Shown: positions 51,316 to 60,448 of the stretch, in pieces
Layout of the letters: each line of letters starts with the position of its first letter
Position numbering within the stretch: position 1 is the first letter of the stretch
NCBI GenBank assembly: GCA_030693515.1
Contig: JAUYAK010000010.1
Span: forward strand, 1-64,000
Direction: 5' to 3'
Source of the DNA: Opitutaceae bacterium
Lineage (GTDB): Bacteria > Verrucomicrobiota > Verrucomicrobiia > Opitutales > Opitutaceae
Length of the DNA stretch: 64,000 nt
The notes under the pieces: generated by a model
The model's input: the letters and a program-made list of their open reading frames with translations, nothing else
What the model was told of the DNA's origin: nothing
The model's database searches: none
Made by a program: the position numbers and the translations under genes

Positions 51316-52158
51316 ATGCCAAAATTCTCCGACCGATACGGCTACACAACAGTTGAGCGCGCCTTTCAACGGGAGCGAATCGATGACAGCCTCCGAACGG
51401 CACTCTGGAACGTGCTTTCAATGGCCATGTGGGAGCGTTGGGACCATTACGCTCACGGATACACCGAAGACAGCGAGCAGATCAACGCTCTCACCAAGAG
51501 GCTCTGGTTCCATTACTTTCGGAAAGACATGGATTACCTTCCCGAGTTTCGAACGCGTAATAGCGGAAAAAGGGGAGCCTACGATGTGTTCAAGGAACAC
51601 TTCTTCTCGGCCAAGTGGTTTGAGGTATATAATTTTCTAGAATTCCTCCTTCAGGAGGCCCCGATGTTCCTAAATGAGCGCGCGATCAGTATCCTCAATC
51701 AGGTCTTCGAGACCGAGAACGCCGCATATCGCATCGTTGGCGAAGAAGTAGTCGAGATCACGGACAAGAACGAGATTCGAGCCATTGAGGAAGCAATTGA
51801 GCATCCAGATGCGCCTGTCCGCGCGCACATCCAATCAGCTCTCGCCATGCTTAGTGATCGAGAGAACCCAGACTACAGAAACTCTATCAAGGAATCGATC
51901 TCGGCAGTTGAGGCGACTTGCCGAATAGTCACAGGTTTGAAGTCTGCCACGCTTGGAGATGCGCTGAAGAAAATGTCTAATCTTCACCCAGCGTTGCAGA
52001 AATCCTTCTTGGCGCTCTACGGATACACGAGCGATGCTTCGGGAATACGGCATTCCTTACTGGAAGAATCTAATCTCACTTACGCAGACGCAAAATTCAT
52101 GCTCGCTGCGTGTTCCACTTTCGTCTCCTACCTGCGCTCAAGTGCGACCAGCTCATAG
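51316..52158 (+). CDS. AbiJ-NTD4/HEPN-like putative abortive-infection protein
   Basis: 280 aa. The N-terminal half opens FSDRYGYTTVERAFQRERID then DSLRTALWNVL, the recognisable pattern of the AbiJ_NTD4 domain. The C-terminal half has YRNSIKESISAVEATCRIV and HPALQKSFLALYGYTSDASG then IRHSLLEES and DAKFMLAACSTFVSYL, as in the HEPN-like C-terminal half of such proteins. They are single-gene phage defence candidates, likely RNase toxins triggered on infection. The gene has clearly lower GC and different codon use (atataattttctagaattcc) than all neighbours, signalling horizontal transfer. No partner gene is present. Confidence 0.75.
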   Translation: MPKFSDRYGYTTVERAFQRERIDDSLRTALWNVLSMAMWERWDHYAHGYTEDSEQINALTKRLWFHYFRKDMDYLPEFRTRNSGKRGAYDVFKEHFFSAKWFEVYNFLEFLLQEAPMFLNERAISILNQVFETENAAYRIVGEEVVEITDKNEIRAIEEAIEHPDAPVRAHIQSALAMLSDRENPDYRNSIKESISAVEATCRIVTGLKSATLGDALKKMSNLHPALQKSFLALYGYTSDASGIRHSLLEESNLTYADAKFMLAACSTFVSYLRSSATSS

Positions 52159-52202
52159 CAATGACCCGTGGCCAACAAAACTTCTCACTGTAGACCTCGC
52201 TC

Positions 52203-53675
52203 TCACGGCAACCTCGCCACCTTCCCCACCGCATCCGCCCGCACCGTGCCGTCGTGCGCGATGAGCGGCTGCGGATTCTCCACCCGGCCCGCCGGTCGGC
52301 AGCCGGGGCCGACGCCGTCGAGGCCGAGGTCGCCGCGCATCGTCTCGGCGATCGCGCGGAGGCGCTGCACCTGCTCGGCGTGGGCGGCGGCGACATCGCG
52401 TGATTCGCCGAGGTCGTCGCCGAGGTGGTAGAGTTCGCCCTTGGCCAGATGGAGTTTCCACGGGCCGGAGCGCACGGCTTCGAGCACGAGGCCGCGGAAA
52501 TAGTGGAAGGTGTCGCGCGGTGGCGTCGCGGGGTCGCCGGCGAGCACGGGCCAGACGTCCACGCCGTCGAGCTTGCAGTCGGCCGGCAGCGTGGCGCCCG
52601 CGAGGCGCGCGAAGGTCGGGAGCACGTCCATCATCGAGGTCATGGCGGCCGTCGCCGTGCCTGCGGGGATTTTTCCGGGCCACCACGCGATCGTGCAGAC
52701 GCGCATGCCGCCTTCCCACGTCGAGCCCTTGCCGCCGCGGAGTGCGCCGTTGACTGCGCCTTGGTTGAGCGGACCGCCATTGTCGGAGGTGAAGAGGACG
52801 AGCGTCTTTTCCGCTAGACCGGCGGACCGCACGGCGGCGAGCACCTGGCCCACGCTCCAGTCCACCTCCTGCACCCAGTCGCCGAGCAGGCCGTGGCCGG
52901 ATTGGCCCATAAACTCGTCGCGCGGATAGAGCGGGAAATGCACGGCGCTGTGCGCGAGGTAGAGGAAGAAGGGCCGCTCGCGCTTCTCCTGCACGAAGGT
53001 CACCGCGCGCTCCGTAAAGCGGCGCGTAAGCTGAATGTGCTCCTCGACGCGCACGCGGGCGATCACCTTGTCGTTTTCCATGAGCGGCAGCGGGGGCTGA
53101 GCGCCGCGGATGCCGCTGCCGTCATCTTCGTTGACGGCAGCCTTCTTGGCGCCGGCTTTGGGCTGCGGGAGCGGCGCACCGCGGTTGCTTTTCACGCCTT
53201 CGGCGGCGGGGCCCATGTCGTTGGAATACGGCAGGCCGAAGAAGGAGTCGAAGCCCTGCCGCGTCGGCAGGAACACCGCCTGGTCGCCGAGGTGCCATTT
53301 GCCGACGGCGGCGGTGGCGTAGCCGGCGTCCTTGAGCACCTCCGCCACGGTGCGCTCGGCCGGGTTGAGCCCGATGGCGGCGCCGGGAAACAGCACGTGC
53401 GGGACGGGCAGCGCGCGCTTGGCATGGCTGCCGGTCATGAGCGCGGCGCGCGAGGGCGTGCACACGGGCGCGGCGTAGTGGCTCGTGAGCTTGCGGCCCT
53501 CGCGCGCCATGCGGTCGAGCTCAGGCGTGCGGTTGCGCCCGCCAAAGGGCCCAATCTCGCCGTAGCCGAGGTCGTCGATGTTGATCACGATCAGGTTGGG
53601 GCGCGGGGCGTCGGATGCGGCGGCGACCGAGGCGGACAGGAGGGCGAGCAGAACGGCGAGCGAGGGGATTTTCAT
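52203..53675 (-). CDS. Secreted arylsulfatase-like sulfatase
   Basis: 490 aa from the ATG at 53675 with signal peptide IPSLAVLLALLSASVAAAS. NLIVINIDDLGYGEIGPFGG supplies the metal-binding Asp pair; APVCTPSRAALMTGSHAKRA carries the C-x-P-S-R motif for formylglycine; VGKWHLGD and FTSDNGGPLNQGA complete the active site. Arylsulfatase A-like family, substrate unknown. A second sulfatase in the window, unrelated in position to the first. A REP-like hairpin lies upstream in the divergent region with the ribulokinase gene. Confidence 0.92.
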   Translation of the reverse strand: MKIPSLAVLLALLSASVAAASDAPRPNLIVINIDDLGYGEIGPFGGRNRTPELDRMAREGRKLTSHYAAPVCTPSRAALMTGSHAKRALPVPHVLFPGAAIGLNPAERTVAEVLKDAGYATAAVGKWHLGDQAVFLPTRQGFDSFFGLPYSNDMGPAAEGVKSNRGAPLPQPKAGAKKAAVNEDDGSGIRGAQPPLPLMENDKVIARVRVEEHIQLTRRFTERAVTFVQEKRERPFFLYLAHSAVHFPLYPRDEFMGQSGHGLLGDWVQEVDWSVGQVLAAVRSAGLAEKTLVLFTSDNGGPLNQGAVNGALRGGKGSTWEGGMRVCTIAWWPGKIPAGTATAAMTSMMDVLPTFARLAGATLPADCKLDGVDVWPVLAGDPATPPRDTFHYFRGLVLEAVRSGPWKLHLAKGELYHLGDDLGESRDVAAAHAEQVQRLRAIAETMRGDLGLDGVGPGCRPAGRVENPQPLIAHDGTVRADAVGKVARLP

Positions 53676-53804
53676 GGGGCAGGCGCGAGCCTGCCGGAGG
53701 CCACGCCAAATCACCGGTCGGTTCAAGGCCGTAGAAAAACAAAGAGGCGGTCGCGCGTCCCGGTGGCTCAAACACGCCGAACTTCGCCATCGCATGGTTC
53801 GGCT

Positions 53805-53851
53805 GTGGGAGCGTGCTTGCACGCGACGGTCGCGACCAAGGTCGCTCCCAC
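53805..53851. repeat. REP-like hairpin, family A copy 4
   Basis: Left arm starts GTGGGAGCGTGCTTGCACGC (53805-), right arm 53829-53851 ends CAAGGTCGCTCCCAC and is identical to copy 3. Unlike the other copies it lies between divergent genes, upstream of both the sulfatase and the ribulokinase, so it is not simply a shared terminator. Confidence 0.85.
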
Positions 53852-53953
53852 AAGAAACCCACCGCGTGAAAACAGCCGTCCCCTATTCCGCGGCACTATT
53901 TCCTCGCCCTGCGCGGCGGCCGATTCCCAGATTCCCGCCCGCCCTTTCCCACC

Positions 53954-55606
53954 ATGTTTACCCTCGGTCTCGACTATGGCACCAATTCCGTCCGCGCGCT
54001 GATTGTCCGCTGCGCCGATGGCGCAGAGTTCGGCTCCGCGGTCTTCCACTACCCCAGCGGCCACCAGGGCGTGCTGCTCGACCCGCGCGACCACCACCTC
54101 GCGCGCCAGCACCCGGGCGACCATCTCGCCGGCCTGGAGCAGGCCGTGCGCGGCGCGCTGGCCGTCGCGCGGAAACGCCGCGGTTTCTCCGCGGACCAAA
54201 TCGTCGGCCTCGGCGTCGATACCACCGGCTCGAGCCCCATTCCGGTCGATGCGCGCAATGTGCCGCTGGCCTTGCAGAAAAAATGGCGCGGTAACCTCCA
54301 CGCCCAGTGCTGGCTCTGGAAGGATCACACCAGCGTGCGCGAGGCCGCGCAGATCACCGCGCTCGCCCGGAAGCACCGGCCGCAGTTTCTCGCCAAGTGT
54401 GGCGGCGCCTACTCCTCCGAGTGGTTCTGGGCCAAGCTCTGGCACTGCCTCAATGTCGCGCCGAAGGTCTTCGCGGCGGCGCACTCGTGGGTCGAGCTGG
54501 CCGATTGGATTCCCTCCGTGCTCGCCGGCGTCTCGGCGCCCGAGCAGGTCGTGCGCGGCGTCTGCTGCGCCGGCCACAAAGCCCTCTACGCCGACGACTG
54601 GGGCGGCCTGCCCGACAAAAAATTCCTCGCGCTCCTCGACCCGCAGCTCGCCGCGCTCCGCGACCGCCTCTACGAAAAAGCGCACGACGCCACCGTGCCC
54701 GCCGGCACGCTGTGCGCCGCATGGGCAAAAAAACTCGGCCTGCCCGCCGGCCTCCCGATCGCGATCGGCGAGATGGACGTCCACTACGGCGCGATCGGTT
54801 GCGGCGTCGCGGAGGGCGTGCTCGTCAAGGTCATCGGCACCTCGTCGTGCGATTGCGGCGTCGTCTCCGCGAAGAAGTCTGTCCGCGACATCCCTGGCAT
54901 CAGCGGCATCGTCAAGGGCGCGATTCTCCCGGGCCACTATGGCATCGAGGCCGGGCAGTCGGCCGTCGGCGATATTTTTAAGTGGTGGGTCGAGGTCGTG
55001 TGCCGCGGCGACGGCGCGATGCACGCAGCCTTTACCGCCGAGGCCGCGAAACTGAAGCCCGGCGCCACCGGCCTGCTCGCCCTCGACTGGAACAACGGCA
55101 ACCGCAACCTGCTCGGCGATCCGCTGCTCACCGGCTTGCTGCTCGGCCAGACGCTCTACACCACGCCCGCGGAAATCTACCGCGCGCTGCTGGAGGCCAC
55201 GGCCTTCGGCGCGCGCGCCATCCTTGAGCGCCTGCGCGATTATGGCGTGCGCACGGACCGCATCGTCTGCGCCGGCGGCATCGCGGAAAAGAATCCGCTG
55301 CTCATGCAAATCTACGCCGATGTCACCGGCTGCACGATGCAGGTCTCCGCCTCGTCCCAGGCCTGCGCGCTCGGCTCCGCCATCGGCGCGGCGGTGCTCG
55401 CCGGCGCGCACCGCGATTTTCCTGCGGCGCAAAAAGCCATGACCACCGTCCGCCCCAAGGCCTACCGCCCGATCCGCGCGCATCAAAAAACCTACGGCCA
55501 GCTCTACGCGCTCTACCGGCAGGTGCACGACGCCTTCGGCGGCCTCGACAAGTCCGCCGATCTCTCCGGCGTGATGAAGACGCTGCTCGCACTGAAGCGC
55601 GGCTGA
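53954..55606 (+). CDS. araB: Ribulokinase
   Basis: 550 aa, the usual size. FGGY-kinase features: TLGLDYGTNSVRALIVRCAD at the start, GLGVDTTGSSPIPVD near residue 85, WLWKDHTSVREA near 115, KVIGTSSCDCGV near 295, LPGHYGIEAGQSAVGDIF near 325, and CAGGIAEKNPLLMQIYADVT near 440. The GTSSCD and GIEAGQSAVGD words are specific to ribulokinase among FGGY kinases. Phosphorylates L-ribulose in arabinose use. No araA, araD or transporter is next to it. Confidence 0.92.
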   Translation: MFTLGLDYGTNSVRALIVRCADGAEFGSAVFHYPSGHQGVLLDPRDHHLARQHPGDHLAGLEQAVRGALAVARKRRGFSADQIVGLGVDTTGSSPIPVDARNVPLALQKKWRGNLHAQCWLWKDHTSVREAAQITALARKHRPQFLAKCGGAYSSEWFWAKLWHCLNVAPKVFAAAHSWVELADWIPSVLAGVSAPEQVVRGVCCAGHKALYADDWGGLPDKKFLALLDPQLAALRDRLYEKAHDATVPAGTLCAAWAKKLGLPAGLPIAIGEMDVHYGAIGCGVAEGVLVKVIGTSSCDCGVVSAKKSVRDIPGISGIVKGAILPGHYGIEAGQSAVGDIFKWWVEVVCRGDGAMHAAFTAEAAKLKPGATGLLALDWNNGNRNLLGDPLLTGLLLGQTLYTTPAEIYRALLEATAFGARAILERLRDYGVRTDRIVCAGGIAEKNPLLMQIYADVTGCTMQVSASSQACALGSAIGAAVLAGAHRDFPAAQKAMTTVRPKAYRPIRAHQKTYGQLYALYRQVHDAFGGLDKSADLSGVMKTLLALKRG

Positions 55607-55654
55607 GGTGGAGCGCGTTGACCCCAACGCGCTTTCGCTTTTCCTGCCGGCCGC

Positions 55655-57787
55655 ATGACGCCACCCGACGACCCCGAGCCCGCTGGCCAGGGCGATCATC
55701 GCGCCCCGACGCTGGCTTTCTGGCTGATCGGGGTGGCGGCGGCTTTTGCCTACGCGCCGTCGTTCTCCGGGCCGTTCATCTTCGACGACCTCGCGTCGAT
55801 CCCAGACAACCCGACGATCCGCTCGCTCTGGCCGCTGGGCCCGGTGCTGTCGCCCCCGCATGAGAATAGCGCAACCGTCGGCGGCCGGCCGTTTCTCAAC
55901 TTCACCTTCGCCCTCAACCACGCCCTCGGCGGCACGGAGGTCTGGGGCTATCATTTCGCCAACCTCGTCATTCATGTTACAGCGGGCCTCGCGCTCTTCG
56001 GCGTGTTGCGCCGCGCGCTGGGCCTGGTGCCCGCGCTCGCGCGGCGCGCGGACACCGTCGCGCTGTTCACCGCGCTGCTCTGGGCCCTGCATCCGCTGCA
56101 GACGGAATCGGTGAGCTACGTCGTCCAGCGCGCCGAGTCGCTCTGCGGGCTGCTGGTCCTGATCACCCTTTATGCGTTTCTGCGGGCCAGCGCTTCAACG
56201 CGTCCCCTCGGCTGGTCGATAATTTCGGTCGCGGCCTGTTTGCTGGGCGTCGCGACCAAGGAGGTCGCCGCCACGGCGCCGTTGCTCGTGCTGCTCTTCG
56301 ACCTCACGCTCGTGGCCGGTTCGTTTCGCGCGGCGCTGCGCGCCCGTGGCATCTACTACGCGGCGCTGACCGCGACGTGGATCGTGCTCGCTGCGCTCGT
56401 GGCCTCAACGGCTGGGCGCGGCGGCACCGCCGGACTGGGCGTGGACGTCACGCCCTGGGGCTACCTCGGGTCGCAACCGCTCGCGCTCACGCGCTACCTC
56501 GGGCTCGCCCTGTGGCCGTTCCCCCTCGTGATCGATCACGGCGGCGCGCTGACATATTCCGGCGTGCTCGCGACCGCGGGCTGTGCGGCCCTCGTCCTCG
56601 GCTTGGCAGGCGCGACGGGGTTTGCGCTGGTGCGCACGCCACGACTTGGGCTCGTGGGCGCGTGGTTTTTCATCGTGCTCGCGCCGAGTTCGAGCGTGGT
56701 GCCGCTGCTCGACACGATGTTCGAGCACCGGATGTATCTGGCGCTCGCCGCGCCGCTCCTGCTCATCGTGCTCGGCGTCGAGACGCTGATGGGGACGCGC
56801 GCCCGGCCCGCGCTGATCACCCTGATTCTCGCGGCCGGGCTGCTCACGGCGGCGCGAAATCATTTCTATCGCAGCGATGTCGCGCTCTGGACCGACAACA
56901 CCCGCCACACCCCCGCCAACGCCCGCGCGCATTTCCAGCTCGCCGGCGTGCTGCTCGCCCGCGGCCAGACCGCCGAAGCGATCACGCGCTACGAGCGCGC
57001 CATTGCACTCCGCCCGGAATACGTGGAGGCCCGCCACAATCTCGGCGGCGCCCTCCTGCAATCGGGCCGCGTGATGGATGCGATCATCGCGCTCGAGGGC
57101 GCGCTGCGCCTGCGCCCGCTCGCCGCGTCGTATTATTTGCTCGCAGGCGCCCACGCGCAGCTTGGCCGGGTCGATGCCGCGCTCACCGCCTACGATGCGG
57201 CCCTCGCGCTCCAGCCGGCGCACGTCGATGCGCTCAACAATCGCGGCAATCTCCGCCAGCAAAAGGCCAACTCCGCTGGCGCGCTCGCCGATTACGAAAC
57301 CGCCCTCCGCGCCGATCCCGCGCATGTGGACGCGCGCCTTAATGCCGCCGTCGCCCTGCTCTCGTTGCACCGTCCCGCCGAGGCCATCGCGCACTGCGAG
57401 GCCGCCGTGCAGCTGCGCCCCGATTACGGCGCGGCGCATTGGAAATTCGGGGACACCCTGCTCGCCCTCAACCGCCCCGCCGCCGCCGCCGAGCGCTATC
57501 GCGAAGCTGTGCGCCTCGACCCCTCGCTCTTCTACGCCTGGGCCAACCTCGGCCGCGCCCTCGCCGCCACCGGCCGGCTGCCCGAAGCGCTCGCCGCCTA
57601 TGAGCGCGCGCTGAAACTCGCGCCCGACTGGCCGCTGATCCGCCTGCACTACGCGCTCGCGCTGGAGGCCTCCGATCGACCGCACGACGCCGCCGTGCAA
57701 AACGCCCACGCCCTCCGGCTCCAGCCCGATTTCCCCGAGGCCGCCACGCAGCGCGCTCGCCTCCAGTCGCGCGGCTTTGCCCCGTAG
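55655..57787 (+). CDS. TMTC-like membrane protein with C-terminal TPR repeats
   Basis: 710 aa. About ten membrane segments in residues 1-400, opening with SGPFIFDDLASIPDNP (acidic DD of GT-C-type enzymes), RPFLNFTFALNHALGG and GYHFANLVIHVTAGLALFG. The next loop reads LLWALHPLQTESVSYVVQRA. From about 410 to 700 eight or nine TPR units follow (ARAHFQLAGVLLARGQTAEA, VEARHNLGGALLQSGRVMDA and so on). This layout is that of the TMTC family, O-mannosyltransferases in animals, with many uncharacterised bacterial relatives. A protein or lipid glycosyltransferase role is likely but unproven. Confidence 0.78.
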   Translation: MTPPDDPEPAGQGDHRAPTLAFWLIGVAAAFAYAPSFSGPFIFDDLASIPDNPTIRSLWPLGPVLSPPHENSATVGGRPFLNFTFALNHALGGTEVWGYHFANLVIHVTAGLALFGVLRRALGLVPALARRADTVALFTALLWALHPLQTESVSYVVQRAESLCGLLVLITLYAFLRASASTRPLGWSIISVAACLLGVATKEVAATAPLLVLLFDLTLVAGSFRAALRARGIYYAALTATWIVLAALVASTAGRGGTAGLGVDVTPWGYLGSQPLALTRYLGLALWPFPLVIDHGGALTYSGVLATAGCAALVLGLAGATGFALVRTPRLGLVGAWFFIVLAPSSSVVPLLDTMFEHRMYLALAAPLLLIVLGVETLMGTRARPALITLILAAGLLTAARNHFYRSDVALWTDNTRHTPANARAHFQLAGVLLARGQTAEAITRYERAIALRPEYVEARHNLGGALLQSGRVMDAIIALEGALRLRPLAASYYLLAGAHAQLGRVDAALTAYDAALALQPAHVDALNNRGNLRQQKANSAGALADYETALRADPAHVDARLNAAVALLSLHRPAEAIAHCEAAVQLRPDYGAAHWKFGDTLLALNRPAAAAERYREAVRLDPSLFYAWANLGRALAATGRLPEALAAYERALKLAPDWPLIRLHYALALEASDRPHDAAVQNAHALRLQPDFPEAATQRARLQSRGFAP

Positions 57788-57855
57788 TCGACGCGTCACG
57801 CACTGCACGCTTGCCGCACTCCCCCTCCGCGCGTTCGCTCTCCCTTTCTTTCCGC

Positions 57856-58893
57856 ATGAAGGCCCTCCTCCTCACCGCCCCGTCCAAACTTGAGTTCGTG
57901 GATTTTCCCGAGCCCGCGCCCGCGGCCGACGAGGTCGTCGTCCAGGTGCATGCCTGCGGCATCTGCGGCAGCGATATCCACGGCTGGGACGGCTCCAGCG
58001 GCCGGCGCAACCCGCCCCTCATCATGGGCCACGAGGCCAGCGGCGAGATCGTCGCCACCGGCCCGCAAGTAAAAAAATGGCGCGCCGGCGACCGCGTGAC
58101 CTTCGATTCCACCATCTATTGCGGCACGTGCGGCTACTGCCGCGCCGGCCAGGTCAACCTCTGCGAGAGCCGCCGCGTCGTCGGCGTCTCACCCGCGGAT
58201 TATAAGCAGCACGGCGCCTTTGCCGAGCGCCTCGCGATTCCGGAGCGCATCCTCTACCGCTTGCCCGACGCGCTCTCGTTTGAGCAGGCCGCGATGGTCG
58301 AGCCCGTCTCCATCGCCGTCCACGCCGTGCAACGCACCAAGATCGCGCCCGAGTCCACCGCCGTCGTCGTCGGCAGCGGCATGATCGGCCTGCTCGTGAT
58401 TCAGGTCCTCCGCTGGGCCGGGGCGAAGAACGTCATCGCCGTCGATCTCGCGGACAACCGCCTCGCCCTGGCGAAACGCCTCGGCGCCACGCACACGATC
58501 AACTCGGGCCGCGAAGACGCCGCGGCGATCGTCGCCTCGATTACCGGCGGCAAGGGTGCCGACACCGCCTTCGAGGTCGTCGGCTTCACGCCCACGCTCA
58601 ATCTCGCCCTCGCCTCCCTCCGTCGCGGCGGCACCTGCGTGATCGTCGGCAACCTCTCGCCGAAGACCCAGGATTTCCCCCTCCAGGCCGTGGTGACCAA
58701 AGAACTTACCATCACCGGCACCTGCGGCAGCGCCGGCGAATACCCGCTCTGCCTCGACCTGATCGCCAAAGGCGCCGTCGACGTCCGCCCGATGATCGAA
58801 ACGGTCGCCCCGCTCGCCGACGGCGCAGGCTGGTTCGACAAACTCAGCGCCAAGGACGGCGGCAAATACATGAAGGTGATCCTCCGTCCCTAG
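57856..58893 (+). CDS. Zinc-dependent alcohol/polyol dehydrogenase (MDR family)
   Basis: 345 aa. HACGICGSDIHGWDG (catalytic zinc Cys), PLIMGHEASGEIVATG (His-Glu pair), and the structural zinc site CGTCGYCRAGQVNLC all intact. Rossmann part: AVVVGSGMIGLLVIQVLRWA and VDLADNRLALAKRLGA with Asp selecting NAD. Closest in style to sorbitol/threonine/galactitol-phosphate dehydrogenases. Neighbours (ribulokinase, glycosyltransferase-like) do not define a pathway. Confidence 0.9.
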   Translation: MKALLLTAPSKLEFVDFPEPAPAADEVVVQVHACGICGSDIHGWDGSSGRRNPPLIMGHEASGEIVATGPQVKKWRAGDRVTFDSTIYCGTCGYCRAGQVNLCESRRVVGVSPADYKQHGAFAERLAIPERILYRLPDALSFEQAAMVEPVSIAVHAVQRTKIAPESTAVVVGSGMIGLLVIQVLRWAGAKNVIAVDLADNRLALAKRLGATHTINSGREDAAAIVASITGGKGADTAFEVVGFTPTLNLALASLRRGGTCVIVGNLSPKTQDFPLQAVVTKELTITGTCGSAGEYPLCLDLIAKGAVDVRPMIETVAPLADGAGWFDKLSAKDGGKYMKVILRP

Positions 58894-58925
58894 CAGACGG
58901 CTTCGGCGAAAGACTGCCCGTCCCC

Positions 58926-59102
58926 GTGCGCACCCTGATCTTGATCTTCCTCTGCGCGCTGTGCGCGACGATCGCGGTGCTCGAATCCCACAACCAGCGC
59001 AAGGGCCGCAACGTCGTCGCTCACGCGTTGATTGGCGCCTTCATCGGCTGGGTCATCTTCAAGCTCATCGCCCACGCCGGGCTGTTTGAGTCGTATCGGT
59101 GA
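58926..59102 (+). CDS. Small two-helix membrane protein
   Basis: 58 aa, GTG start: MRTLILIFLCALCATIAVLE, a short polar turn (SHNQRKGRNVV), then a second helix AHALIGAFIGWVIFKLIAHA and end GLFESYR. Two hydrophobic helices with a basic hairpin turn are convincing for such a short frame, and its codon use matches neighbours. Function unknown. Between the dehydrogenase and the MacA-like gene, 32 bases after the former. Confidence 0.55.
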   Translation: MRTLILIFLCALCATIAVLESHNQRKGRNVVAHALIGAFIGWVIFKLIAHAGLFESYR

Positions 59103-59190
59103 GCCGCGCGCCCAAGCGCGTGCTTTTTCTCTCACGGAATTGTCTCCCCGCGTGTTCCCAAAGTCCGCCCCGACCGTCATAGTCCCCTCG

Positions 59191-60441
59191 ATGCCTGTGT
59201 CCGCTCACCCCACCCGCGCCCCGCGGCTCGTCCTGCGTTTTATCCTCATCGCCGTCGTGCTCGGTGCCTCCATCTGGGGCGGACGCCTCGCTTGGCAGAA
59301 ACTCAGTCCCTCGCTCATGGGCACCAAACGGCAGGAGAAAATCCCGACCGCCAAGGCCCGCCCCGCCACCATCTCCGAGGAAATTGTCGCGGTGGGCCGG
59401 CTGCGCGCCGTGTTTTCAACCGAGCTGCGTTCCGAAATCAACGGCCGCATTGTGAAGATCCTCGGCGTCGACGGCCAAAAGGTGGAGCGCAATGAAGAAA
59501 TTCTCCGCCTCGATCAGCAGGACCTGCTCACGCAGATCCAGGAAATCGATCGCAACATCGAGGCCGCCCGCCTCAAGGCCCAGCGCGCCCGCCGCGACTA
59601 CGAGCGCCTCCTCAGCCTTCAGCAGAACGGCGTCGTCACCACCAAAGACCTCGAGGATGCCCGTGTCGCCTCTTCCCTCGGCGAGAACGACGCCGCCATC
59701 GCCGACGCCCGCGCCGCCAATCTCCGCGACAAGCTCGCCAAGACCGTCATCCGCGCCCCGCACAACGGCACCCTCCTCCTCCGCGATCTTACCGAGGGCC
59801 AGGTCATCACGGGCGCCGCCGCCCAGAACGGCGGCATGCTGCTCGGCGAAGTCGCCGATCTCTCCGTCCTCATGGTCCGGACCAACATCAACGAAATTGA
59901 CGTCGCCCGCCTCAAGGTCGGCGATGCCGCCCGGGTGCGCGTCGATTCCATCCGCAGCATGATCATCGCCGGCACGATTAAACGCATCTCCACCAGCGCC
60001 AGCGACAGCAGCGTGGATCGCACCCGCGTCTTTCCCGTCGATGTCGTCCTTGATGAAGCCGACGAGCGCCTGCGCCCCGGCATGTCGGCCACCGTCATTG
60101 TCACCCTCGCCCGCGCCGAGGATACGCTCGCCCTCCCGTTGTCCGGCGTATTCTCCACCGCCGAGTCATCGCGCTATGTTTTCATGCTCAGAGGCGAGCG
60201 CTTCGAGATCCGCGAGGTCGAGACCGGCATCGCCGACACGCGCCGCGTGCAAATCCTCGCCGGCCTCGAATCCGGGGACGAAGTCGCGCTCACGCGCCCG
60301 CTCGATTTCGATGGCGAGGTGCCCGCGGGGGTGGTGCCCGCCGTCACCACGAAATCGAAATCCGCCAAGCGCGACGCCGAAGCCGCCTCCCCCAACGCCC
60401 CGCCCGCGGGCGATTCCCGCGGGCGCAGCCGCAGCAACTGA
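59191..60441 (+). CDS. MacA-like periplasmic adaptor of an ABC efflux system
   Basis: 416 aa from the ATG at 59191, N-terminal membrane anchor VLRFILIAVVLGASIWGG. Membrane-fusion protein layout: barrel-sandwich halves SEINGRIVKILGVDGQKVER and VIRAPHNGTLLLRDLTEGQV flank a coiled coil (about 110-185), then a beta-barrel (RVRVDSIRSMIIAGTIKRIS) and a membrane-proximal domain. The C-terminus is a Ser/Lys/Arg-rich tail. It starts an operon with the MacB-like permease seven bases downstream. Confidence 0.88.
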   Translation: MPVSAHPTRAPRLVLRFILIAVVLGASIWGGRLAWQKLSPSLMGTKRQEKIPTAKARPATISEEIVAVGRLRAVFSTELRSEINGRIVKILGVDGQKVERNEEILRLDQQDLLTQIQEIDRNIEAARLKAQRARRDYERLLSLQQNGVVTTKDLEDARVASSLGENDAAIADARAANLRDKLAKTVIRAPHNGTLLLRDLTEGQVITGAAAQNGGMLLGEVADLSVLMVRTNINEIDVARLKVGDAARVRVDSIRSMIIAGTIKRISTSASDSSVDRTRVFPVDVVLDEADERLRPGMSATVIVTLARAEDTLALPLSGVFSTAESSRYVFMLRGERFEIREVETGIADTRRVQILAGLESGDEVALTRPLDFDGEVPAGVVPAVTTKSKSAKRDAEAASPNAPPAGDSRGRSRSN

Positions 60442-60448
60442 TCCCGCC

